NCBI RefSeq assembly: GCF_003201205.1
Contig: NZ_QICN01000001.1
Coordinates: forward strand, 62,001-126,000
Direction: 5' to 3'
Source of the DNA: Sinimarinibacterium flocculans
GTDB lineage: Bacteria > Pseudomonadota > Gammaproteobacteria > Nevskiales > Nevskiaceae
Length of the DNA stretch: 64,000 bases
Below are positions 25,507 through 36,615 of the stretch, one piece after another. Position 1 is the stretch's first letter; each line of letters begins with the position of its first letter. A model generated the notes under the pieces. That model was not told the DNA's origin, did no database searches, and saw nothing but the letters and a program-made list of their open reading frames with translations. The position numbers were made by a program, and so were the translations under genes.

Positions 25507-28467
25507 CTACAAACCAAACTCGTAACGTGCAGAGAGCCGGACTGTACGAGGCGTCTGGAACGAACTTGCCGTGCGCGGCGTCCCGTATTCCGGATTTTGG
25601 CCGGATTGCAGTTCGTATTCCTCAATGATGTTAGTCACTTCATCCTCGTTGGTCACATTGAAGAGGTCGAGGCCGATCGTCAATCCCGGCAGGGCGCCCG
25701 GTGCGTAGTTCGCGGACAAATCGAGCGTGAATGTCCAGCTCAGGCGCCCTTCGGAGCCGCGGCCGACTTGCTGCCCATTCACATAGGCGAACTCGCCTTC
25801 GTATGCACCGTTGTACAGCCCGATGACAGCATTATTCAGCGCGGGATCGGCATCGAAGCCTGGGGTGCCGAGCGGAATCAGGCCGAAGGCATTTTTCGGG
25901 CGTCCACTTTGAAGCTGGAACGACGCACCAAAGCGCCACTCGTCTGTAGGCGCATAAGAGCCGCGCGCCTTAAGGTTGTGGCGGCGATCGTTCGGCAGGT
26001 CTCCGTCCGCAACCAAGGCAAAGTTGTCGAAAGTGATCGTGATGCCTGCATCGTCTTGGCCGACATCGGAATTGGCAAAGCCTTCGAAGTTGCCGTACAG
26101 ATGTGACCAAGTGTACGAGAAGTAAGCTTCCCACTTTCCGTCGAAGAAGCGCTGCAGGTCGACCTGCACCGCGTAGTACTTGCGCTTCGCTTCCGGGAGC
26201 ATCAGCGTGTCATTCGAAATCGTCAGCGTGTCCGGTTCGCCATCGAAGTCAAAATCCTGCCCGTCGATGAATGGACTGGCGCCCGGATTTAAAAGCACGC
26301 AACCATACTGTCCACTAACAGCGTCGAAGTAACAGGTATCTTCCTGCGCTTCGATGAGATTGCGGTGCGAGGCCGAAACGCCGAGCACCCATCGGGGCGC
26401 GACCTCTGTTTCGAATCCGATAATGAACTCGTCGAGTTCCGTGGCCTTGATATTCTGATCGTAGGCCTGATCGCCGGAGCCCACGTCGGCAAAGCTGTTG
26501 CCGACCTGCTGCAGCCCGGTCGGGAAGCCGTTGTCATCGATACTGTCGTAGGTGTAGTTGGTCGTCCGGTCCTCGCCGATTGCCAGTGCGCGGGCGGCCA
26601 GATTGGTGACGATCGGTAGGAAGTATTTGCCGTAGTTCGCATAGACCTTGGAGTCGCCATCACCGAACAGATCGTAGGAGGCGCCTAGACGCGGGGCCCA
26701 GTTGTCCTCAAGTGTCAGATAGCTATCCCCGAACGCATCGTGCAGGTCGAATTCGTCGTAGCGTACACCCAGGTCCACCAGCAATCGCGGCGTAACCTGC
26801 CAGGAATCCTGCAGATAGTAGGCGGTCAGTTTGTTCTCGAAAACGCCGGCAAAGCCGAAGCTCCGAAGATTCACATACTCAGTGCCCTGCGTGACGGTCT
26901 GCCCCTGAAGATCACAACCGTCGACGCTTTCGCAGGTGTCGTAGGTGTATACCGTACCGTCGCCAGCATAAGCTAGTGTGTAGTCTGTTTCGAGATCTTC
27001 GCGGTCATATCCAATCTTGAGTTGATGAAAGCCATAAGCGTCGAAGGTAAAGGTCGTGTCAAAGCGATAAGCCTCGCGAGTGTCGATGATGTTCTGTTCA
27101 CGTGCGGTTGCAGGAATGCAACCCAGACGCGAGCTGCCTGAACCGCGCCGGTCGACAATCGCCGAACACGGTGTGCCCGACGCAGATCGCGATGTCGCGA
27201 TTTCCTTGCGCTCCCCCTTGCCGTACAGCAGATTGAGCGCCATCCAGTCGGTCAATTGGCCGGTGTAGTTGATTATGTAGTTTTGCCCGCCGAAGGTTTC
27301 TTCGGTGACGCCGTCAAGCGGCGTCGACGTTCGCGTACCCGTTTCGAGATCATAAGCGCTGGTGCTCGTGGTGTAGTCACGCTCGTCTGAGAACGCGGTC
27401 AACTGCAACTGGTGACCGTATGCAATGTTGTAGAGGAGGTTTGCTGCCCAGTAGGCCGGGCTGTCCGACTCCAGCTCGGCGAAGCCGCTGCCGCCCGTGG
27501 TGAGGTTTTCGGTGTTGAGGTATGGCGTGCCGACCAAGCCGTAGAAGAAAAGCTTGTCCCTGATTATCGGTCCGCTGGCGAAGATATTGGCTTCGTACTT
27601 GTCGCGCTGATCCTTGCTGTTGATAAATTTTGGTTCGCCGCCCCTGATGAAGACATCGGGATAGTCTTCGCGGCCGAAGTCCGGCTCCCAGAAGATATTG
27701 GCCCCAGCTCTAAACTCGTTGGCTCCGGTCTTGGAAACCGTCGAGATGCTCCCGCCCATGGACCGTCCGAATTCTGCCGAGTACCCGCCGGTGCGGATGT
27801 TGATTTCCCTGAAGAACTCGAATGGGACTTCAGCCGCCCCCAGTCCGTTGCGGAAGTCGGTGATGTTGAAGCCATTGATGAAGAACTGGTTTTCAAGCGG
27901 GGATGCGCCGCCGAACGTGACTAGCCGGTTACCCTGCTGGTTGGTGAAGTCGCTGGACCCTTCCACGGCGTCCGGCGCCAGCAGCTGGACCGCCGTGAGC
28001 GTTCTCTGAACGGGTATGCGTTCCAGTTCGGCTGCTGAGAAGCTGGTAGATGTCTCGGTCGACAGCGTGTCCACGAGGGCGGCATCAACGCCGGATACGA
28101 CGATGTCATCGAGTCGCGCGGGCTCGGCTGCAAAGCTCACCTGGGTCCCTTTATTGAGATACACCAGGGCCGATTTGCTTGTCTTGACGTCCCCGGCCGT
28201 GTAGGTCACCGAGTACCGGCCCACTGGCAGAGAGTCGATACGATAGGTGCCGCTTCCCGAAACGCCGACTTCGATCGTGAATCCGGTTTCGGTGCTGACT
28301 GCTGACACCGTCCCGGATGTCCCTGGAACATTGCCGTAGAGATAGCCCTGCGCATTGCTCTGTGCCCATGCACTACCAGCTAGTAGAAAAATACTGAATA
28401 GTGCGGCGAATGCACCAAGCGGTTCGCGCTGCCGCGCAACTATCCAAGCTCGAAAAAGGATCTCCAT
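25507..28467 (-). CDS. TonB-dependent receptor with carboxypeptidase-regulatory-like N-domain (Oar type)
   Basis: A 986-residue outer-membrane receptor. A signal peptide ends near GSAWA/QS (about residue 35). Residues 40-115 form a beta-sandwich of the carboxypeptidase regulatory-like type (TGTVSAVSTETGFTIEVGVS, YRIDSLPVGRYSVTY), as in Oar-like and SusC-like receptors. A plug domain follows (about 120-245), then a 22-strand barrel ending in a strand-like tail (VRLSARYEFGL) with aromatic and hydrophobic residues. Such receptors import large or complexed nutrients with energy from TonB-ExbBD. The ATG has GGGAG upstream. Base composition is less GC-rich than in the flanks. The substrate is unknown; a regulator and exported protein lie 2-5 kb away. 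Confidence 0.92.
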   Translation of the reverse strand: MEILFRAWIVARQREPLGAFAALFSIFLLAGSAWAQSNAQGYLYGNVPGTSGTVSAVSTETGFTIEVGVSGSGTYRIDSLPVGRYSVTYTAGDVKTSKSALVYLNKGTQVSFAAEPARLDDIVVSGVDAALVDTLSTETSTSFSAAELERIPVQRTLTAVQLLAPDAVEGSSDFTNQQGNRLVTFGGASPLENQFFINGFNITDFRNGLGAAEVPFEFFREINIRTGGYSAEFGRSMGGSISTVSKTGANEFRAGANIFWEPDFGREDYPDVFIRGGEPKFINSKDQRDKYEANIFASGPIIRDKLFFYGLVGTPYLNTENLTTGGSGFAELESDSPAYWAANLLYNIAYGHQLQLTAFSDERDYTTSTSAYDLETGTRTSTPLDGVTEETFGGQNYIINYTGQLTDWMALNLLYGKGERKEIATSRSASGTPCSAIVDRRGSGSSRLGCIPATAREQNIIDTREAYRFDTTFTFDAYGFHQLKIGYDREDLETDYTLAYAGDGTVYTYDTCESVDGCDLQGQTVTQGTEYVNLRSFGFAGVFENKLTAYYLQDSWQVTPRLLVDLGVRYDEFDLHDAFGDSYLTLEDNWAPRLGASYDLFGDGDSKVYANYGKYFLPIVTNLAARALAIGEDRTTNYTYDSIDDNGFPTGLQQVGNSFADVGSGDQAYDQNIKATELDEFIIGFETEVAPRWVLGVSASHRNLIEAQEDTCYFDAVSGQYGCVLLNPGASPFIDGQDFDFDGEPDTLTISNDTLMLPEAKRKYYAVQVDLQRFFDGKWEAYFSYTWSHLYGNFEGFANSDVGQDDAGITITFDNFALVADGDLPNDRRHNLKARGSYAPTDEWRFGASFQLQSGRPKNAFGLIPLGTPGFDADPALNNAVIGLYNGAYEGEFAYVNGQQVGRGSEGRLSWTFTLDLSANYAPGALPGLTIGLDLFNVTNEDEVTNIIEEYELQSGQNPEYGTPRTASSFQTPRTVRLSARYEFGL

Positions 28468-28629
28468 CAGTTCACTCCCATGAGAACGAGACGGACCGAT
28501 CGCACCGGCGCTTATGGCTCGCTACGAGCGGTTTGGTTTGACGACAACGTTTCGACTCTATGGCGCGCTTTTTAAAAGCGTCAATAACATCCTGAAAAAC
28601 GTAAAGAATATGAAAAAAAATGGGGTTCA
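28468..28629. other. AT-rich upstream region of the TonB receptor gene
   Basis: Unusually AT-rich for the window. On the minus strand TTGACG (28584-28579), then 16-17 bases, then CATAGA/ATAGAG make a weak sigma-70-like promoter about 90 bases before the receptor start, with an overlapping palindrome CTTTTTAAAAG (28569-28579 on the + strand). No other signal was found in the 375-base gap before the EamA gene except the small frame listed next. Confidence 0.35.
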
Positions 28630-28839
28630 ATGACCTATGAAATTGATCATTTATCGACCATTGATGCACTGCGCAAAATCGCCGCTGCGCAAAGAGTCGG
28701 AGCCGGAGAGATGGCGCGGGCCGTTCTTGCGGCGCTGCGGGAAATGAGGTCGTCCCTAGCGCGTCATCGTCGGGAACTACGCATCCGGTCTCAGGAAGTT
28801 GCTGAAGTACACTGCGGCGCCTTTGGAGGATTCATCTGA
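28630..28839 (+). CDS. Possible small protein, unrecognised
   Basis: A 69-residue frame starting MTYEIDHLSTIDALRKIAAA, with an Ala/Arg-rich helical middle (MARAVLAALREMRSSLARHR). No family is recognised. It begins after an A-run with no good ribosome binding site and ends 3 bases before the EamA gene. It could be a small helical protein or a chance frame; the even reading and position give only weak support. Confidence 0.28.
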   Translation: MTYEIDHLSTIDALRKIAAAQRVGAGEMARAVLAALREMRSSLARHRRELRIRSQEVAEVHCGAFGGFI

Positions 28840-28842
28840 TCA

Positions 28843-29724
28843 ATGGGCCTTGGTGAGCTGTACGCACTCGGCTGTGCACTGGCCTGGGCCGTCGCCGTGA
28901 TCCTGTTCAAGAAATCCGGCGAGCACCTGCCGCCGTTTGCGCTGAACCTGATCAAGACGGCGATGGTGTTGCCGCTGTTCGCGGTCACGATCCTGTTCGT
29001 CGAGGGGCCGGCGTTGCCGGACATCCCGGCCGATCATCTCGGCGTGATCCTGCTGTCCGGCGTGCTCGGCATCGCTGCGGGCGACACACTCTATTTCCGC
29101 GGGCTCAACGCGATCGGGGCGAGCCGCATGGCGGTCGCGCAGGCCCTGTACTCGCCGTTCGTGATCCTGCTGTCGATGCTCTGGCTTGCGGAGCGGCTCG
29201 GGTCGTGGCAGTTCGGCGGCGTCGGTCTGGTGCTGACCGGCATCGTGCTGGTGACCTGGAGTCGCGAGCGGCAATCGGTCGACGCACGTGCCTTGCGTAT
29301 CGGCGTGGCCTGGGCCGTGCTGTCGGTGTTCCTGATGGCGCTGGGCGTGGTCATTGCCAAGCCGATGCTCGAACAGCACAGCTTCCTGTGGGTGGTGACG
29401 TTGCGCGTTGCTGCGGGCTTCCTGGGCATGTTCGCGATAGCGCTCGCCCGGCGACAACTCGCGGCACTGTGGCGCACCTACCGCGGCGTCACGCACTGGC
29501 CCGCAATCGTCGCCGGCGGCATCGTCGGCACCTATCTGTCGATGATGATGTGGCTGGCCGGCTACAAGTACACGCAGGCCTCGATCGCGGCGGTGCTCAA
29601 CGAGCTGGCGGCGGTCTTCATCCTGCCGCTCGCGGTGATCTTCCTGCGCGAACCGGTGCACGCGCGGCAAGCCTTCGGCGTCCTGCTGGCGCTCGCCGGC
29701 GTCGTGCTGGTGGTGGCCCTGTAG
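28843..29724 (+). CDS. EamA/DMT-family transporter
   Basis: A 293-residue inner-membrane protein with ten hydrophobic helices in two repeats of five, the EamA (drug/metabolite transporter) layout. The first repeat starts GELYALGCALAWAVAVILFK and contains GIAAGDTLYFRGLNAIGASR; the second ends AVIFLREPVHARQAFGVLLA. These proteins export or exchange amino acids and other metabolites; the substrate is not predictable. The upstream GGAGG lies 14 bases before the ATG. No partner gene is coupled to it. Confidence 0.88.
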   Translation: MGLGELYALGCALAWAVAVILFKKSGEHLPPFALNLIKTAMVLPLFAVTILFVEGPALPDIPADHLGVILLSGVLGIAAGDTLYFRGLNAIGASRMAVAQALYSPFVILLSMLWLAERLGSWQFGGVGLVLTGIVLVTWSRERQSVDARALRIGVAWAVLSVFLMALGVVIAKPMLEQHSFLWVVTLRVAAGFLGMFAIALARRQLAALWRTYRGVTHWPAIVAGGIVGTYLSMMMWLAGYKYTQASIAAVLNELAAVFILPLAVIFLREPVHARQAFGVLLALAGVVLVVAL

Positions 29725-29828
29725 GGCGGATTTCCTACGGCCCAGTGCCGCAGCGGAGCAGTTTTTCCCATCGGACGCTGACAAGGTGCGGCCTAAGATG
29801 GCGGCGATCTGCAACGAGGAGAGCCTCC

Positions 29829-31739
29829 ATGGAAGGCAGCAGCCCGCGCTGGGACACCCTGTTTCGCAATGCCCTGGTCTTCGATGGCAGCGGCGCACCG
29901 CCGCGTCAGCAGGACGTCGCCGTCGCCGCCGGGCGCATTGCGGCGATCGGTCCGGGGCTGGCCGCCGCCGAGGCACGCGAGGTCATCGATGCGGCCGGCC
30001 GCTGGCTGATGCCCGGGCTGCTCGACATCCACACGCACTTCGATCTCGAGGTCGAGATCGAGCCGCAGCTGCCGGAGGCGGTGCGTCACGGCACGACCAC
30101 GGTCGTCGTCGCCAACTGCAGCCTCGGGCTTGCCTACGGCGCCCAGCGGCGCGACGGCGCCGACCCCATCGTCGACTGCTTTGCGCGTGTCGAGAACGTA
30201 CCGAAGCATGTCCTGCGCAAGGTGGCCGATCGCGTCGACTGGTCGGATTCGGCCGACTATCTCGCGCACTTCGATCGCCTGCCGCTGGGGCCGAACGTCG
30301 TGCCGATGATTCCGCACTCGATGCTGCGCATCGAGGCCATGGGCTTCGACAACTCGATCAGTCGCGACGCGACGGAGGCCGAGCTGCAGCGAATGGAGCA
30401 GCTCGTCGACAAGGGCATGCGCGAAGGCTATGTCGGGTTCTCAACTGACGCACTGCCGTTCCACTATCTCGCCAACCGTCCGAACACGCACAAGACGATT
30501 CCGACGCAGTTCGCCCCCTACAGTGAGCTCAAGCGTCTGACCGGCGTCGTGCGGCGCTGGGACCGCGTCTGGCAGGCGACGCCGCCCAAGGACGACAAGT
30601 TCGCGATCTTCAAGAACTTCCTGCTGACCTCGGCGCGCCTGCACGGTCGCCGCCTGAAGGTCACCGCGGTGGCGGCGATTGACGTGACCACGAACGGCTC
30701 GATCGTGCGTCTCGGTCGCCTGTTGTCGCGCATCCTCAACTCCAGGCTCGTCGGCGGCCTGTTCCGTTTCCAGGCGCTGTCGGCGCCGTTCAAGATCTGG
30801 AGCGACGGCGTCATCACGCCGATCGCCGAGGAAATCCCGGTTCTGCGCCGCCTCAACGAGTGCGATCTCGAGGATCGCGAGAGCCGTGCGAAGATCATGG
30901 ACGACCCGGCCTGGGTCGCCGATTTCCGGCGGATGTGGTGGCACGGCAAGCGCGGCTTCGGCTTCGCGCGCCTGAAGCGCTGGCTGCGCATGGACGACAA
31001 CGTGCTCACGCGCGAGCTGGTCGACATGACCATCGACCGCTGCCCGGTGCCGGACTGGAGCGGTGAGACGATGCAGGCCGTGTTCGAGCGCCTGCGAACC
31101 TGGCAGCTCAGCGGGCAGGGCGCGCGGAGCGAGGCGGAGGCACAGGCCTTTGCGAGCTTCCCCAGGCCGACGGAGGACGACTGCAGCTTCTTCCTGCACC
31201 TGCTGCGCCGCTTCGACACCGACCTGCGCTGGTGGACGGTGACGGCGAACCGCGATCCGCTGCTGACCAAGACGCTGCTGTCCGATCCCCTGCTGCTGCC
31301 CGGGTTCAATGACAGCGGCGCGCACCTGACCAACATGGCCTTCTACGACGGCAACCTGCGCACGCTCAAGTTTGCGCAGGAGGACGGCATCGACCAGGTT
31401 GCGCGGGCGGTGCACCGGTTGACGCAGGAGCCTGCGGAGTTCTTCGGACTGGACGCGGGCTGCATCCGCATCGGTGCGCAGGCGGATCTGGTCGTGATCG
31501 ATCCGCGAGCCCTGCAGGCCTACGATCCGGACGCGAGCGTCGAGTACATCTATCGCGACGTCTTCGAACATCACCAGCTGGTCAACCGGCCGGCACAGGT
31601 CGTCGCTCAGGTGATGATTGCCGGACATCTCGCCTGGCGCGACGGTGCCTACACGCCGATGTTCGGGCGCGAGCGCTTCGGTCGCGTCCTGCGGCATCGC
31701 GATCACGAAGCGGCGGCACCTGCGGCGCTGGCCGCCTGA
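29829..31739 (+). CDS. Amidohydrolase-family protein (N-acyl-D-amino-acid deacylase-like)
   Basis: A 636-residue metal-dependent hydrolase. It opens with the small beta domain (LFRNALVFDGSGAPPRQQDV, AVAAGRIAAIGPG), then WLMPGLLDIHTHFDLEVEIE with the HxH metal ligands, and ends GAQADLVVIDPRAL plus VMIAGHLAWRDG, the second half of the beta domain. The overall layout matches D-aminoacylase/dihydroorotase-like enzymes that cleave N-acyl-D-amino acids or cyclic amides. An insertion-rich middle (about residues 200-420) makes it longer than the 480-550 residues of typical D-aminoacylases, so the substrate may differ. AGGAGAG precedes the ATG. Confidence 0.82.
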   Translation: MEGSSPRWDTLFRNALVFDGSGAPPRQQDVAVAAGRIAAIGPGLAAAEAREVIDAAGRWLMPGLLDIHTHFDLEVEIEPQLPEAVRHGTTTVVVANCSLGLAYGAQRRDGADPIVDCFARVENVPKHVLRKVADRVDWSDSADYLAHFDRLPLGPNVVPMIPHSMLRIEAMGFDNSISRDATEAELQRMEQLVDKGMREGYVGFSTDALPFHYLANRPNTHKTIPTQFAPYSELKRLTGVVRRWDRVWQATPPKDDKFAIFKNFLLTSARLHGRRLKVTAVAAIDVTTNGSIVRLGRLLSRILNSRLVGGLFRFQALSAPFKIWSDGVITPIAEEIPVLRRLNECDLEDRESRAKIMDDPAWVADFRRMWWHGKRGFGFARLKRWLRMDDNVLTRELVDMTIDRCPVPDWSGETMQAVFERLRTWQLSGQGARSEAEAQAFASFPRPTEDDCSFFLHLLRRFDTDLRWWTVTANRDPLLTKTLLSDPLLLPGFNDSGAHLTNMAFYDGNLRTLKFAQEDGIDQVARAVHRLTQEPAEFFGLDAGCIRIGAQADLVVIDPRALQAYDPDASVEYIYRDVFEHHQLVNRPAQVVAQVMIAGHLAWRDGAYTPMFGRERFGRVLRHRDHEAAAPAALAA

Positions 31740-31866
31740 CCGGGAATCCGCGGGGGCGGCGGCCGCCGTTCCGCGGAAACGGCGCGCTCGTCAGCCGGCA
31801 ACGCCTCACGGCGCCGTCGCGGGGCAGCATGCGATCGTGCCCTACGAACGGACCGACGTATCGCGC

Positions 31867-32685
31867 ATGTCGAGTCATGACCGCTTCTATCGCGTCGTGG
31901 TCGATGCGCTTGCGCACGACCGGCTGACGCTGCCGACATTGCCCGAGGTTGCGCACGGCATCCGTTGCCTCGTGCGCAACGAGGACGTGAGTGCTGCGCG
32001 GCTGGCGCGGGAGATCCTGCGTGACCCGGCCATCGCCGTCCGCCTGATTCGCGTTGCGAACAGTGCCGCGATGCGCGGCGGTCATCGTGTCGACAACGTG
32101 CAGCAGGCGGTGACGCGACTGGGCTTCGACTACACGCGCATGCTGGTCGACGGCCTGGCCCTCGAACAGATGTTCCGCGCGCGCGACCGTGAACTGCACG
32201 ACCGCCTGCTGCTGTGCTGGCGCGACAGTGTCGAGATCGCGGCCCTGGCGCGCACGCTCGCCGAGCAGTGCACGCTGCTGCACCCGGAAATGGCGATGCT
32301 GGCCGGTCTCGTCCATCGCGTCGGCGTGCTGCCGATCCTCAAGCTGGCCGAGACGCACGCACACACGGTGGACAGCGACCGCGCTCTCGACGCGACGATC
32401 GATGCATTGGCGCCGCGCGTCGGGCGCATGATTCTGCAGGCTTGGCACTTCCCGCCGGAGCTGGTCGAGGTACCGATGCTCTGGCCGGACGCGACCCGCG
32501 ATCACGACGGCGCCGCCGACTATCCGGACGTGATCTGCGTGGCCGCGCTGCGTCTGCGCGGTGCGCAGGACGCTTACGCGCCAGCGTTCCGCAAGCTCGA
32601 TCTCGAGGCGGGTTTCGCCCTCGACGAGGCCGGCCCGCTGGGCGGCGGCTACCGGGAATCGCTCAGGCAGCTGGAAGCGTCGTAG
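31867..32685 (+). CDS. HDOD-domain protein
   Basis: A 272-residue protein made almost wholly of an HDOD domain: LPTLPEVAHGIRCLVRNEDV, LAREILRDPAIAVRLIRVAN, VDNVQQAVTRLG and HPEMAMLAGLVHRVGVLPIL. HDOD is a non-catalytic relative of the HD hydrolases found in bacterial signalling proteins; no output domain is attached here. The ATG at 31867 is preferred; a GTG at 31837 in the same frame is possible. It ends nine bases from the convergent M28 gene. Confidence 0.82.
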   Translation: MSSHDRFYRVVVDALAHDRLTLPTLPEVAHGIRCLVRNEDVSAARLAREILRDPAIAVRLIRVANSAAMRGGHRVDNVQQAVTRLGFDYTRMLVDGLALEQMFRARDRELHDRLLLCWRDSVEIAALARTLAEQCTLLHPEMAMLAGLVHRVGVLPILKLAETHAHTVDSDRALDATIDALAPRVGRMILQAWHFPPELVEVPMLWPDATRDHDGAADYPDVICVAALRLRGAQDAYAPAFRKLDLEAGFALDEAGPLGGGYRESLRQLEAS

Positions 32686-32694
32686 GCCACCGGT

Positions 32695-34401
32695 TCAGCG
32701 TTCCAGGCTGGCCTCGCGCACGGCCTTGAACTCCGAGCCGTCCTTCCACTGCGGCCAGGCATCGCCATTGGACACGCGCAGGCCGACCTCGGCCAGCGCA
32801 TTCATGTCCTGCGCGGCGCCGGCGAGATTCCAGTCGTCCTTCACCTCGTCCGACGGCTTGTGGTAGTCGTTGGCGTTGTACTCGAGCCGCTTCTTCAGGC
32901 CATGGCCCTTCTCGTGACCGATCATGTCGCCGCCGGCATCGGCGTACAGCGCCGGCACGCCGACCTTGGCGAACTCGAACTGGTCAGAGCGGTAGTAGAA
33001 GCCCTTCTCCGGCTCCTCGTCGGGCGCGACGACGCGCTCGCCGTCGGCGAGCACGTCCGTCAGCACATCCTCCAGCGTGTTCTGGCCTGAGCCGATCACC
33101 TGCAGGTCACGTGTCGGTCCCCACGGATTGAGCACGTCGAGATTGATCATCGCCAGCGTCTTGTCGAGCGGGTAGAGCGGGTTAGCGGCGTAGTGCTTGG
33201 CGCCGAGCAGGCCCTGTTCCTCGGCGGTGACCAGCATGAACAGCGTCGATCGCTTCGGCGGCGCCTGCTTGAACGCGCGCGCGATCTCGAGCACACCGGC
33301 GACGCCGGTGGCATTGTCGAGAGCGCCGTTGTAGATCTTGTCGCCTTCGAGATCCGGGTTGGTGCCGAGATGGTCCCAATGCGCGGAGTAGACGACCCAC
33401 TCTTCCGGCTTCTCGGTGCCGGGCAGTGCGGCGACGACGTTCTGCGACTGCACCTCGCGCACCTCGTTGCGGATCGCGAAGCTCGCCTTGGCCTTCAGCG
33501 GCACCGGCTTGAAGTCTTTGCGCACGGCGGCCCGCTTGAGCGCCTCGAAGTCCTGTCCGAGCTTGCCGAACAGCGCCATGGCCTTGTCGTTGCTGATCCA
33601 GGCCTGCACCGGCACCGTTCCCATGTTCTTGTCGGTAGCGGCCAGCGCAAACTGTTCGCCGGTCCAGCTGTTCTCGACGACGGCCCACGGATAACCGGCC
33701 GGGCCGGTCTCGTGAATGATCAGCGCGGCGGCGGCGCCGACCTGGGCGGCGACTTCGTACTTGTAGGTCCAGCGGCCGTAGTAGGTCATCGCCTTGCCGC
33801 GGAACATCGCGTCGTCGAGAACGGACGGATCGTCCGCATCCGGGACGGCAGGGTCGTTGATCAGCATGACGATGGTCTTGCCGGTCACGTCGGCATCCTT
33901 GTAGTCGTCCCAGCCGTACTCCGGCGCCTTCACGCCATAGCCGACGAAGACCAGCTCGCTGTCCTCGACCTCGACCTCGGGCACGAAGCGCTGCGTGACC
34001 GCTGTGAAGTCGCGCCCGCGCTGCATCTCGATGGCTTCGCCGTCGGCGCTGAGCTGCATCGTCGCGGTGCCGTCGATGCCGACCAGCGGCACCTTCTGCA
34101 CGTAGCTGCCGTCCGGATTGCCGGGCTCCAGGCCCATCGCTTTGAGCTGGTCGGTCAGATAGGCGACGGTTTTTTCCTCGCCGACGGTGCCCGGCAGACG
34201 GCCGGCGAATTCGTCCGAGGACAGCGCGCGCACGTGCGCCATCAGGCGTTCGGCGCTGACATCCGGTGCTCGTGCCGCGGATGCGGCAGGAGTCTCGACG
34301 GCCTGGCCGGCGGGCGGATCGGCCTGCTTCGATCCGCCACAGCCCGTGATCAGGATGGCGGCTACCGCGAGCGATGCGCCGAAGGGGATGTTCCTGTGCA
34401 T
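32695..34401 (-). CDS. M28-family metallopeptidase, lipoprotein
   Basis: A 568-residue secreted aminopeptidase-like enzyme. The signal ends in the lipobox ITGC (Cys21), so it is probably anchored in the outer membrane. A PA insert lies near residues 150-260. Zinc-site motifs of M28 are visible: VVYSAHWDHLG, NGALDNATGVAGVLEIARAF, LVTAEEQGLLGAKHY, DLDVLNPWG-like region and the late His in NANDYHKPSDE. It would release N-terminal amino acids from peptides at the cell surface. The ATG has GGAGACGG upstream; the S9 peptidase gene lies 31 bases upstream in the same orientation. Confidence 0.92.
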   Translation of the reverse strand: MHRNIPFGASLAVAAILITGCGGSKQADPPAGQAVETPAASAARAPDVSAERLMAHVRALSSDEFAGRLPGTVGEEKTVAYLTDQLKAMGLEPGNPDGSYVQKVPLVGIDGTATMQLSADGEAIEMQRGRDFTAVTQRFVPEVEVEDSELVFVGYGVKAPEYGWDDYKDADVTGKTIVMLINDPAVPDADDPSVLDDAMFRGKAMTYYGRWTYKYEVAAQVGAAAALIIHETGPAGYPWAVVENSWTGEQFALAATDKNMGTVPVQAWISNDKAMALFGKLGQDFEALKRAAVRKDFKPVPLKAKASFAIRNEVREVQSQNVVAALPGTEKPEEWVVYSAHWDHLGTNPDLEGDKIYNGALDNATGVAGVLEIARAFKQAPPKRSTLFMLVTAEEQGLLGAKHYAANPLYPLDKTLAMINLDVLNPWGPTRDLQVIGSGQNTLEDVLTDVLADGERVVAPDEEPEKGFYYRSDQFEFAKVGVPALYADAGGDMIGHEKGHGLKKRLEYNANDYHKPSDEVKDDWNLAGAAQDMNALAEVGLRVSNGDAWPQWKDGSEFKAVREASLER

Positions 34402-34432
34402 GTCCGTCTCCTGTCGGTGTTCGTGAGCGTGC

Positions 34433-36496
<2,064 letters not shown>

Positions 36497-36615
36497 CAGC
36501 GTCGAACTCCTCACGACAAGGCCGGCATGGTAGCCGCATCGGACGGAACGACAATTGAGGGTAATGCCTCAGCCTCGGCCTCGCGACGCATGCCTATACT
36601 CGCGCGAATCACGCG

